64,000 bases of DNA, taken from Parietichytrium sp. I65-24A. Lineage: Eukaryota > Sar > Bigyra > Thraustochytrida > Thraustochytriidae. A model generated the notes under the pieces. That model was not told where the DNA came from. It searched no databases and saw nothing but the letters and a program-made list of their open reading frames with translations. Position 1 is the first letter of the stretch. Every line of letters begins with the position of its first letter. Position numbers and translations under genes: made by a program. Shown here piece after piece: positions 9,969-18,885 of the stretch. Where the stretch lies: NCBI GenBank assembly GCA_012862575.1, contig BLSF01000003.1, forward strand, positions 434,001-498,000, written 5' to 3'.

Positions 9969-10652
9969 ATGAAGTTCAACGTAAGTTGGTGCGAGCGAGA
10001 GTTGGGGGCGGTGCAGAGATGCGGTGCGGCTGTTCTCAGCGTTGCGGTACTTCTCCGCGGCAGCGGAGGAGTTGTGGGATGATGCACATGGGGATTGGGC
10101 AAAGATGCACCCCGAGGATATGTGCGCGAACAGCTTGCTGCGGCCGCAGGAGAGATGGTTAATTGGTGCACGGTAGTCGGGAGTTGACGCGCGGAGCATC
10201 CAGGTACTGACTGATTTTGTTTTGTTACGTGATGTGTACAGCCTAACGTTTCCTCCTCCCGGAGAAAGTCGCGCAAGGCGCACTTTGCAGCAGACTCTAC
10301 TGCTCGCGCAAAGCTTATGAGCGCACCTCTCTCCAAGGAGCTTCAGCAGCAGTACAAGGTCCGTTCCATGCCAATCCGCAAGGATGATGAGGTACAGGTC
10401 GTCCGTGGTAGCCACAAGGGCGAGGGCAAGGTTGTCTGTGTGTACCGCAAAAAGTTTGTCATTCACGTCGAGGGCATCGTCCGCGAGAAGCCAAACGGCC
10501 AGACTGTTCAGATTGGAATCCACCCATCCAAGTGTGTTATCAAGCGCCTCAAGATCAACAAGGACCGCAATGCCATGTTGAAGCGCAAGAGCAGGGACAA
10601 CCAGGCTAACCAGGGCAAATTCACTGATGCTGAAGTTAGCCGTGTCGATTAA
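9969..10652 (+). CDS. RPL26: 60S ribosomal protein L26 (uL24), spliced, 140 aa
   Basis: Exons are 9969-9980 and 10242-10652, with a 261-base GT-AG intron (9981-10241). The intron has donor GTAAGT, a branch site TACTGAC at 10205-10211 and acceptor TACAG. Exon 1 codes only MKFN; joined to exon 2 it gives [19 protein letters not shown], the expected N-terminus of eukaryotic L26. The KOW-domain core includes the near-universal [14 protein letters not shown] and a HPSKCVI segment. L26 sits near the exit tunnel of the large subunit. The KOW loop is slightly shorter than in animals. Starting at the internal ATG (10317) would drop the conserved N-terminus, so the spliced model is preferred. An intron just after the start codon is common in ribosomal protein genes. 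Confidence 0.96.
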
Positions 10653-10753
10653 ACGCAGAAAAACGTAGGTGAATGGTTCTTTAATTACTTGTTCAGTTTT
10701 TCGTCCACCTGCCCGGATTCTGAAGGGCTTTTGCTCATCGAATCTGCGCCCCG

Positions 10754-11260
10754 TCATCTAAAAACTAAGCTCCAGCGTGGCAGCGAAACTGTCAGAGTCT
10801 CATGTTGCTCGAGCCAATCTTGCGACATGTTTTGAACTGTTTCCGCCAGCTCCATCTCCCCTTGAGCACAATTGCATCGCGGGCATGCGCGTCCGAGAAA
10901 TGCCTTTCCTTCTCCTGGTCTCAGCGACACTTCTCCCAGCTGCAGCCCAGATTTCTGAGCAATTCTTTTCATCGGATCATCTCCCATCACATCACAGACC
11001 AATTTGCGTGTCGAGTCCACTTCCACGCGAATCGCGCAGGCCAAGAAGCTGCTGGAAAAGCACCTTGAGCACTGCGCCTCCCACTCATACGCACGGATGA
11101 CCTTCCTTTTCTTCTTTCGCTCCACTTGCTCGCCTTCATCGTCTGCATTTGCCCCACCATCCTCGTCGTCCGTGGCCCAGTCTGTCCCGCTACTCTGTCC
11201 GCTGTTCCAGCTCGATGCCACTGACTCTGCATCGCTTTGTCCATCGTCGCCGTCGTTCAT
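10754..11260 (-). CDS. Uncharacterised acidic protein with paired CxxC motifs (168 aa)
   Basis: I do not recognise this family. The frame is open further upstream, but the first ATG is at 11260. The first ~45 residues are acidic and Ser/Gly-rich, followed by a basic KKKRK cluster (49-53) that could be a nuclear localisation signal. Then comes CSRC (64-67), single Cys residues near 75 and 89, and CPRCNC (126-131). The two CxxC pairs could bind one zinc ion as a zinc-ribbon-like module. The gene converges on RPL26 (stop-to-stop distance ~100 bases) and diverges from the next gene. It may be a small nuclear zinc protein, but that rests only on composition. Confidence 0.5.
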   Translation of the reverse strand: MNDGDDGQSDAESVASSWNSGQSSGTDWATDDEDGGANADDEGEQVERKKKRKVIRAYEWEAQCSRCFSSSFLACAIRVEVDSTRKLVCDVMGDDPMKRIAQKSGLQLGEVSLRPGEGKAFLGRACPRCNCAQGEMELAETVQNMSQDWLEQHETLTVSLPRWSLVFR

Positions 11261-11891
11261 TTTGACAGTCTCCCCAGACCTTATCCCTCTCCGCCGCGGA
11301 AACTTTGAGCCAACCAAAGCCGTAAGCCGTCGAGCAAACTGCGACGACCTGGTGCCAAAATGTCTATTGCCAAAAGCACGCACTCTCCTGCCGCGCCCAG
11401 CATCTATTCCCTCGCGCTCGACTGGCGATTTCGCGCCAGTTCGATTGAGAAATTTCTCCTCTTTTGACGTAGACCAGACAGAAAAGCGTGCGACCAACTT
11501 TCGCCCAAAATATCCCAATTTATTTAGGCTACGTAAAAAGCTAAACGGGCTTAGCGAGGACCAACGGCTACATTACAATTCCTTAGGCTACTTTATTGTG
11601 TGGATAGAGAGTAGTAGCGTATTGGCGATAGTGGGAGTACGGCGGGGAACAGAGAATAGGTTCCTCGCGTGACTCGGGTTCTCCAGGAAAGAACCCGTTT
11701 TCTTTATTTGTTGATTTTTTAATTGAAATTGACAATGTGAAATGGAAAGAAAGGGTCGGAGAGGTGGTTCTCCGGAGAGGGACGAGAGCAGAGCGTGGAA
11801 TGGAAACGGCGTAAGCTGGGTTCTTGCTGGAGGGATTGGAGGAGCTGTGCGCCGGTAGAGTCGTTCTGAGGAGACGCTCGACTTGAAAGAA
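11261..11891. promoter_or_regulatory. Divergent intergenic region
   Basis: This lies between two start codons facing away from each other, so it should hold both promoters. The segment 11690-11740 is AT-rich. No gene or clear element seen. Confidence 0.4.
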
Positions 11892-13019
11892 ATGGGGGAC
11901 ACTGCGGCAGGAGAAGTTGGAAAACATGGACAAGCTGGACAAGTTGGAGAACATGGACAAGTTAAACAAGATGGAGAACACGGGGAAGTTGGAGAACATG
12001 GACAAGTTGGACAAGTTGGACAAGTAGGAGAGCGGTTCCGGTTCCAATGCTTGCAGGAAACGGGCCATGCTCCTATACTCGCAGACTTGGTGTGCGAAGA
12101 AGACGGTGACGACGCAGAAAAGGTGATGGCCTTTGATTATGTCTTGCAGCTCTTGCAAGAACCTACTGCTGAAGAGGATGCGCTCAAGCGGAAGGAGGAG
12201 GCAGCTGGAGAATCCACAGACGTGAAAATGGACTTCGACTCGCAACTTCATGTTCTGGATCAGGGCAGGTGTGCGAAGAGAGTGGAGAGCCAAAAGAAAA
12301 GGTCTTCAGAGCCGACTGACTCTGCTCTCGGCGGCGCGGGCACAAAGGGAGAAATCTTGCTTGCGAAACCAGTGCAACAACTTTTCGACATGAAGAAGGA
12401 GGCAAAGAAAGTCACTCCTGCTAACCTGCAGGCGGAGAAACAGACTTGCGTCGCAATTGTGAAAACGACTATGGAGAAGTTCTCGTCTTTCGGCGTGGAG
12501 GCTGTCAAAAGCAATTTAAACAAAGCACTCAGCAAAGCAAGGATAGCGTCCGTAGTTGGACTTTCGGTGAGTCGGGTAAGTCGATTTTAGTGCTTTAAAG
12601 GCATCCTCTCGAGAGTTGGAGGGCTTGCTAACCCACACAAATTTTAGCGCAAAGAAGAACTTCTGCGGGCCTTAATCAGAGCCATTGACACAGATGAGAT
12701 AAAAATTGGATACCGGGGCTTCTTCTCTGGGCAGTCTCAAGAACTCTGTCTCCAAGAGAAAAGGTCAAAGTCGGAGGTCAGGGAATCACATGCGACGCCA
12801 TTCGCTGATATTGTGCCCACCTCGAGTCTCTTTGATCAGAGTAACGCTCTGACCCGTCGTATTGACCTCAGCATTGGCGATTGGAGCAGACCTTCCTCGT
12901 GGGTGTCAGAAGCCACTTTCGTGGCCCTGCGTGTGCGAAAACGAGAGCGAGACGATTCAAACCTGGAAATCACGCTGGATCTCTTGCGAAAGAAGCTAGG
13001 GTTCTATTCGAGCGTGTAA
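11892..13019 (+). CDS. Uncharacterised spliced protein with GQVGEH repeats (348 aa)
   Basis: Exons are 11892-12566 and 12648-13019. The 81-base intron has donor GTGAGT, branch site TGCTAAC (12626-12632) and acceptor TTTTAG, and it joins phase 0 to phase 0 with an open frame to a stop at 13019. Residues ~8-46 are imperfect tandem copies of a six-residue unit of the GQVGEH type, encoded by a DNA repeat of about 18 bases. The middle is charged (Glu/Lys rich). The junction region, rich in Leu/Ala helix formers, and the C-terminus suggest a small folded helical domain. I do not recognise the family. The splice signals match those of the certain introns in this window, which supports a real gene. 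Confidence 0.6.
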
Positions 13020-13113
13020 CGATTCTTCTCGAGATCATTTGCTTTGTGCACGCTGCTCACTATGCAAGCCGGAAGTGAAGGTACAATACAATTCTTTAGC
13101 TCTACTAGCTAGC

Positions 13114-14360
13114 TCAAGCGTTAAATTTAAAGTTCATCACATCTCCTTGCTGAACGAGATAGTCTCGTCCCTCCTGCCTCACCTTTCCTGCGTCTCTAGC
13201 CAACTTTTCGGAGCCACATTCTACAAAATCGTCATAGGAGATTGTCTCGGCGCAAATAAACCTCTTCGCCATATCGGTGTGAATTTTTCCGGCGGCTTCC
13301 TGAGCAGTACAAATCTTTGGAATACTCCATGCACGAGCTTCTTGCTCGCCGACAGTATAGAAGACACTCTGACCAAGCATGTCTGCACATTTGCCAGCAA
13401 CTTTATCCAGCCCTGTCGACTTGACCCCGTATTCAGCCAGGTAGCCCATACGATCTTCGATGTTTTCAAAGAGCGTGAGGGCCTCCTCCTCTAACGAGGC
13501 GCAGAGCACAACAGGTTCCTGCGGGTCGTTGCGCCGTTTGAGCTCCGCGCGAACCTCTCGAATATAGTCGTTGTCCTCCAAGATACCTTTTTCGTCCGTA
13601 TTGCACACATAGAGCACTGGTTTCGTGGACAGCAATTGCTGCTTGAGCTCGCCTCTCAGGAAGGCTTCCCCTTTACTCTGAGGTTCTCCCTCATCCAGCA
13701 GGGCTTTGGGTGGAATGCCAGACTCTAAACTCGCACGAATATTGGCCAGTAGGGCGTCTTCGCCGGCTTCTTTACGCTTCTTTTGAAGCCTTTTCTCAAT
13801 GCTGGCCAGATCGGAGAGCATCAACTCCGTTTCCACAACCGTGAGGTCGTCCACAGGGTCCGATCGGCCTGTTTCGCCAGTGCTGACGTGGTGAATGTCC
13901 CCATTTTCAAAGCAGCGAAGCACGTGCACAATCAACGAGACGCTTCGAATATTTCCAAGGAATTTGTTGCCCAGACCCTGCCCTTCGCTCGCGCCCTTGA
14001 TCAGGCCCGCGATATCATGCAGCTCCAACGAAGTTTGCAAGACTCTCTTCGACGCCGCAAGCTTCGCCAACTTGTCCAGCTTCGGGTCTGGAACAGGCAC
14101 TCTGGCCACATTCGGCTCAATCGTGCAGAAGGGAAAGTTGCTCGCTTGCGCGATCTGGCTCTGCGCTAGGGCATTGAACAGCGTGCTCTTGCCCACATTC
14201 GCTGCGGGGTGGTCCCGGAGCCCATCCCCAATCATGCGCCGCACAATCCGACCAAACCCACTCCGCCAGTCAGTCACCCACCTACTGCCCGTCACTGCCC
14301 TCCACGCCAACAAGCCGTCAACTTACGCAGACCCACTATCCCGCACGCGGACCTAATCAT
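13114..14360 (-). CDS. YchF/Obg-like ATPase, bacterial type, spliced (373 aa)
   Basis: Exons on the minus strand are 14360-14327 and 14201-13114, with a 125-base intron (14326-14202; donor GTAAGT, CTGAC-type branch region at 14269-14276, acceptor CGCAG). Splicing after one base of the Pro codon restores the P-loop: MIRSACGIVGLP joins NVGKSTLFNAL. The unspliced frame lacks the first half of this motif. Later motifs are DIAGLIKGASEG (G3) and CNTDE, the NxxE-type G4 of YchF proteins that favour ATP over GTP. A C-terminal TGS domain ends in DVMNFKFNA. The sequence FPFCTIEPNVARVPVPDPKL resembles bacterial and organellar YchF more than eukaryotic cytosolic OLA1. The role is ribosome- or stress-associated NTPase. 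No clear targeting peptide precedes the G domain, so the compartment is open. Confidence 0.92.
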
Positions 14361-14724
14361 CTTCAACCCCTCACTTCCTCCTTTCTTCGCGTACTGCCTT
14401 CGCTCTTGCACCTCTCTCACAGCCACTCGACAACACAAGACGTGCCAAAATGCCTCAAAAAAGCCAAGCGCAACTACGACCCACTACGTTAAACTCTAAT
14501 ACAAGCGCAAGTGCTCGTTTTGGCAAATGGCAATTTGCAACTTGCAATACAACACGAAAGAGCAAGTTGCATTGCAACACGAAAGAGAAGTGCGGGGATT
14601 AGGGATAAGAGATAAGGTACAAGGGTCATAAGGGTCCTCGAGTACACTGGGCTCGGCCGCGGGCAGCGGACAATGCGGGAGGAGCTAGAGGCGAGGGTTA
14701 TTCTGGGGCGTAGGAGAGCCGGCT
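14361..14724. promoter_or_regulatory. Divergent promoter region between YchF and the metalloprotease
   Basis: A 364-base region between two diverging genes. It contains the repeat structure at 14535-14587, listed separately, and no gene. Confidence 0.45.
14535..14587. repeat. Direct and inverted repeat cluster
   Basis: CAACACGAAAGAG occurs twice on the same strand (14550-14562 and 14575-14587). The flanking TTGCAACTTGCAAT (14535-14548) and GCAAGTTGCATTGCAA (14562-14577) are inverted copies of each other. It looks like a pair of protein-binding sites, but no regulator is known. Confidence 0.5.
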
Positions 14725-15489
14725 ATGCTGGGAACAGTGCTGCGGTGGTACGCGGCAGGGCTGGCAGCCGTCGCGGTGCACGAACTTGGACACGCAAGTG
14801 CAGGGGCGTGGAACGGGTGCGCCGCGATTGGATGGCGCATTGGCGCGCTCGGCGGAACAAGCCGGGGGTGGAATAGAGGCTCGGGAAGGGTGCTGGTGAT
14901 GATGATGCTGGGCCCTGCCGTTACTGTGGAGTTCGATGCAAGAGCGTTCGCCAAGCTGAAAGTTGGGCAACAAATGTGCGTGGCGCTCGCTGGAGTAGCC
15001 GCCAATTTAGCTCTTTGTATGATACTTTGGGCGGGCTTGGCAATGGGGGGAAGGGTGGTTCTCCTCCGGGATTGTGCTCAGGTGCTTTACTGGGTCCACC
15101 CTGGCTCAACACTTTCGTCTCTTGGCGCTCGGGTCGGGATGTGCATGTTGAAAGACATGAATGGCGACTCTGGAGGTTCACAGGATATTTGTGGTCTCGA
15201 GCTACTACAAGATTGGGAATTTCTGATCGTTGGGGACCAATCTTGTCAAGTACGGCTTCTTGGCGGTACTCAGTTTGGGCCATATGGCTTTGCTTCTGGA
15301 TTGAACGGTTCTGAAGTTCTTGACGCCTTCCCGTATATAAGCTACTTTGTTCTCGCCTACCTGCCTTCAATGATGGAGTTTTTATATCAGGCGCTCCTCA
15401 TGTCTGCGTCCATGGCAATCCTCAACCTACTTCCATTTCCAGGTCTTGACGGACATCAGTGCCTCCTCATTTACCATCGCCAAGAATAA
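14725..15489 (+). CDS. Site-2-protease-like M50 metalloprotease (254 aa as read)
   Basis: HELGH near residue 20 is the zinc-binding HExxH motif of M50 intramembrane proteases, and NLLPFPGLDGHQ near the C-terminus matches the second motif (NxxPxxxLDG) that supplies the third zinc ligand. Hydrophobic segments surround both. S2P cleaves membrane-tethered transcription factors after site-1 cleavage, usually in the Golgi. The ORF stops only eight residues after LDGHQ, whereas the family has another transmembrane helix there. A helix-like segment (ISALVNIGVYYGAQIIVDVV) follows in another frame, ending at 15646. An intron near 15459-15540, with weak signals and no clear branch site, could join them; a frame disruption is the alternative. 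The C-terminus as given is therefore doubtful. The gene converges on the LACTB-like gene. Confidence 0.75.
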   Translation: MLGTVLRWYAAGLAAVAVHELGHASAGAWNGCAAIGWRIGALGGTSRGWNRGSGRVLVMMMLGPAVTVEFDARAFAKLKVGQQMCVALAGVAANLALCMILWAGLAMGGRVVLLRDCAQVLYWVHPGSTLSSLGARVGMCMLKDMNGDSGGSQDICGLELLQDWEFLIVGDQSCQVRLLGGTQFGPYGFASGLNGSEVLDAFPYISYFVLAYLPSMMEFLYQALLMSASMAILNLLPFPGLDGHQCLLIYHRQE

Positions 15490-15659
15490 ATGCTGTTGGC
15501 AAGCAGCTGTACGTCTTTCAAAGACTCAGGAGCCGCAGAGAGTGCGCGATTGTAAATACCAAATGATCTCAGCTTTAGTGAACATTGGTGTATATTATGG
15601 TGCTCAGATAATAGTCGATGTCGTACGTACTACACACAGGAACTGACAGTTACTTATTT

Positions 15660-16967
15660 TTAGTTGAGGCTTCCAAACACAACGTTGGTCACCCTCTCAA
15701 GAATCTCCGGTATCGCCGGATGAGAGCTCACCTGCATCACGAAAATTACAGCAATTCCTTCGGCAAGGTCAAATTGTACGTATGATCCGCTCTGTCCTAC
15801 CCAGAATGCGGTGCCAGGAGAGCTCAAGTTACAAGAGGGGGAATCTTTCACCTCCACGCATAGTCCTAGGCCAAATCCGTGGTTGCGGAATGGCGCTTCT
15901 CCCGCGGCACATTCCCCAATACACCTGTTGCCTGGGAGGTGATTCTGAACGATGAGTTCAGTGCTCTTGCGAGATAAGATGCTCCGCTTGCCACCTTCTA
16001 ATATGCACTGTAAGAGCCTGTAAAAGTCTGCAATCGTCGAGAGGAGAGAGGTGTCATCTTGCTCGCTTGTGGGATCCTCAGAAAGTAAGTCGGTGCACTG
16101 CACGGCCTCAGTCTTCTCCTGGCTCCATTTGAATAGGGGAGCAAGACGGGCTGAATCGCCAGCTTTAATTCCGAAAACGGTATCGTTCATGCCCAGGGGC
16201 TGGAAAATTTCCTCTGCAAGGAAGCTCTTCAGCGGCTTCCCTGTCGCCTTCTCGATGACATGTGCTAGAACGTCCATGGAGTACGAGTAGTTGAATTTCT
16301 CGCCTGGCTGAAAGCAGAGCGGCAGGCTGGCCAGCTTCGCGACAAGCTCTGATTGCGTATAATGGGTGAAAGCAGCCTGATAAAGACGGTCCACTGGCAG
16401 CCCAAATGTACCGTACGACAGACCGCTTGTGTGGGTCATGAGGTGCTTGATGGTGATGTCAGTTTTGCACTCCTCGTACTGCCACTCCGTCTCGGGTTCC
16501 TCGTGTTCTGCCGCTCTTATTAAAACCCGTTGATTTTCCTTTCTCCATGCATCACCGAGGTACAAATAAACTGGGTCAGTGAGGGAAATATCACCACGCT
16601 CTACAAGGTTGAGAGCGGCTAGAACAACCATTATCTTGGAAATTGAGTTGGCTCGAAACAGAGTATCAAATTGAAAAGTGTGACCAAGGCCACAGTCTCC
16701 GAGCGCTAGACTGCATACTGGCGCACTTCGGCCTCGCTGCAAGATCGTCACTGCAACGGAAGGGATCTTGTATGTATTGACGAGGATTGAAAGAGTCCTC
16801 TTTAAATTTTTCTCCAATTTGGTCACATCCACCTTATTTGAAGCTTGTTTGGTGAAACTCTGAGAACGGCCCGCCGAGTTCCTTCTCCTGTCTGACGATA
16901 AATTACTTCTCTGTCTCGAGGAACTCTCTGGCTTCGGCTCCGGTTCTTTCGTCTGAGTGGAGCCCAT
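15660..16967 (-). CDS. LACTB-like beta-lactamase-related serine hydrolase (435 aa)
   Basis: This is a class C beta-lactamase/penicillin-binding-protein fold hydrolase. The active-site SxxK is S108-I-S-K111, followed by MTHTSGL (~177-182), which is typical of the LACTB and esterase branch, and PGEKFNYSYS (~221-230) at the place of the YxN motif. There Asn is replaced by Tyr if Y227-S-Y229 is the motif. A late GQSG segment occupies the place of the KTG/HxG strand. Residues 1-50 are Ser/Arg-rich with few acidic residues after residue 15, possibly a mitochondrial presequence or a disordered tail. Animal LACTB is a mitochondrial intermembrane-space protein that affects lipid metabolism. The frame is open upstream of the first ATG at 16967. 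The substrate cannot be read from sequence. Confidence 0.85.
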   Translation of the reverse strand: MGSTQTKEPEPKPESSSRQRSNLSSDRRRNSAGRSQSFTKQASNKVDVTKLEKNLKRTLSILVNTYKIPSVAVTILQRGRSAPVCSLALGDCGLGHTFQFDTLFRANSISKIMVVLAALNLVERGDISLTDPVYLYLGDAWRKENQRVLIRAAEHEEPETEWQYEECKTDITIKHLMTHTSGLSYGTFGLPVDRLYQAAFTHYTQSELVAKLASLPLCFQPGEKFNYSYSMDVLAHVIEKATGKPLKSFLAEEIFQPLGMNDTVFGIKAGDSARLAPLFKWSQEKTEAVQCTDLLSEDPTSEQDDTSLLSTIADFYRLLQCILEGGKRSILSRKSTELIVQNHLPGNRCIGECAAGEAPFRNHGFGLGLCVEVKDSPSCNLSSPGTAFWVGQSGSYVQFDLAEGIAVIFVMQVSSHPAIPEILERVTNVVFGSLN

Positions 16968-18885
16968 TGGCGCGAACTCGACGTGCTTCTCTTCTTCGTT
17001 CGCCGCCACCAGCGCGCTCTTCAAAGCTCCCACCCCTTCGCCGAGTCGCTCTTCTCAGCCGCCGACTGGCTCGCCCGTTGTCTCTTTCGCAACGCTGCTC
17101 ACTCACTCTTCCCTTCGACTTTGGCGCAAACGGGCTCGGTGTCTGCTGGCCTTGGTGATCCTTGGTGCAAAACTTTCAAAGGCGAAGACTTTGGACGGTT
17201 GATTTCTTCTCAGAGGCTCACTTCCTTCCTACTAGCACTCACTCACTCACTCACTCACTCACCGCCAGTGGGACCAGGTCCTTGCGCGCTTCTCGCTTAG
17301 GTTGTTTTGATTTTCTAGCTAGCTAGCTTTGGCTTTTCTCTCAAGGCTGACGAAAGTCGCCCAAAGTTTGTGGATTGGGTGGGGCCTCTTGAAACTCGTC
17401 CATCGTTGCACAAGTTTTGATCCATTGTGAATTCTGAAACTCTGAAATCCTGTTCTGGTCAACTTTGTGTTCGTTCATTTACTCACTCAATGCTCCTCCT
17501 CACCTTACGCCTCTTTCTACTGGTAGTGGTAGTGCTGGTAGTGAGTGCCCGTACTAGTTAGTACCTACACGGATGACACGGATGCGAGCTGCTAGTGGCT
17601 GGAAGGAATACACTGAACACATAGACTAGCAGAAGCTGCGAAGATACCGGTGGTAGGACTCGTCTCAGGCCTCACAGACCTCACAGCTTCGATTGCTTCA
17701 CAGAACTTCAGTCAATACCACGCACAGTGCTGTAGTGTACGTGTACACTAAGCACACAGTGATGTGGTACCATCAGAGGTATTGGGCGCATTACATAGAG
17801 TACCCAGTACTAGGGTAGTGCGTCACTGTAGGTAATAGAGTACTACTGTAAGTAAATAACAGCGAGATTTTATTTATTGTTGCACCAATGCGACTATGTT
17901 GCTTGGTTCTCGGGGACTCGAATGGACTCGACTCCGACGACGAAGTCCCATCAGCCTGAGGACATGAGGATAATCAGAGTTCAGAATAACCAGGATAATC
18001 AGAGTTCACAGTTCAGATTTTGCCCCTTTGAACGCTTTTAGAATGATGAGTTCAAATCCCATATTCAGAAACCAGCTGATCGCTATGGACGGCATGGTGA
18101 TTGCTCGTGCTTTACCATCAAGGCAGCTTCCGTGAACTGCGATGGGGTCCTAGACGAGATTGGGTCAAAGTCAAAATGCAGACAGGCTTTCAGGCAGAAA
18201 ACAGAAAAGATGATTCGAAAAGTCTTTCGGAAATTTGCCGACTTCGCATCAGAGCACGGTGCGAAGCACGCCTTCTCTCGAGAGCATTACTTAGCCGCCG
18301 AGTCACTGTTCTGACTTTCTGATTCAGAGCTCCGAGCTCCTGATTTGTTGTTGCAAGACCTGGCGCAGCGTAGCTGTGTCAAGGAAGACGAGCCCCTCGA
18401 TGAACACCTGACTGCATTGCGATCCTCTTTCAACCATCGAAAGACGGGCAGGTCCGACCAACAACTTCGCCCACCAACTCCATCAACTCCACCACCTCTT
18501 CAACACCTTTGTTCACGCGTTAGTGAAGATGAACTTGACCATTGCCCTTGTAATTTCGCCACGCCATCCATGGCTATTATCCGAGTCGCAGAGTGCTTAG
18601 AGTCTCAGTCGAGTCAGCGCAACTAGCACCGGATAGGCGCTTGGCCTGCTTGTCCAGGTCAAGCTTGACATTCGTTTGACGTTCGTGGATGTTTCGTGGG
18701 GCACGAGTAGCGTGTCACCCACCCACCCATCCACTCACTCACTCACTCACTCACTCGCGGTCAGCGCGCGGAGGAGGACGAGTCACCGAGTTACCGAGTT
18801 ACCGAGTTACCGAGTCGCTGAGTTCCCGAGCAGCGAGAAGCGCGTGTGGGCGAGTTGAACCCATCGGCAGAAAGGCCCAACCGGT
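16968..18885. other. Long divergent intergenic region (LACTB-like / MCU)
   Basis: No gene supported in 1.9 kb. It holds (CTCA)n at 17239-17262 and 18732-18756, four copies of a TTACCGAG unit at about 18779-18816 just before MCU, a 17-base direct repeat AGGATAATCAGAGTTCA (17967-17983 and 17992-18008), and many GTAC/AGTACT motifs (17550-17850). ORFs of 60-105 codons here have no recognisable content. Confidence 0.5.

Noticed and set aside
11583-12293. 236-codon minus-strand ORF
   Set aside because: Its LSNLSMFSN repeats mirror the GQVGEH repeat on the other strand, where a spliced gene with good signals exists.
13114-14313. Unspliced YchF start with an extra 36-residue N-terminus
   Set aside because: That segment is intronic; only splicing restores the GLPNVGKS P-loop.
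18040-18065. B-box-like GTTCAAATCC
   Set aside because: No A box upstream at tRNA distance; T stem imperfect.
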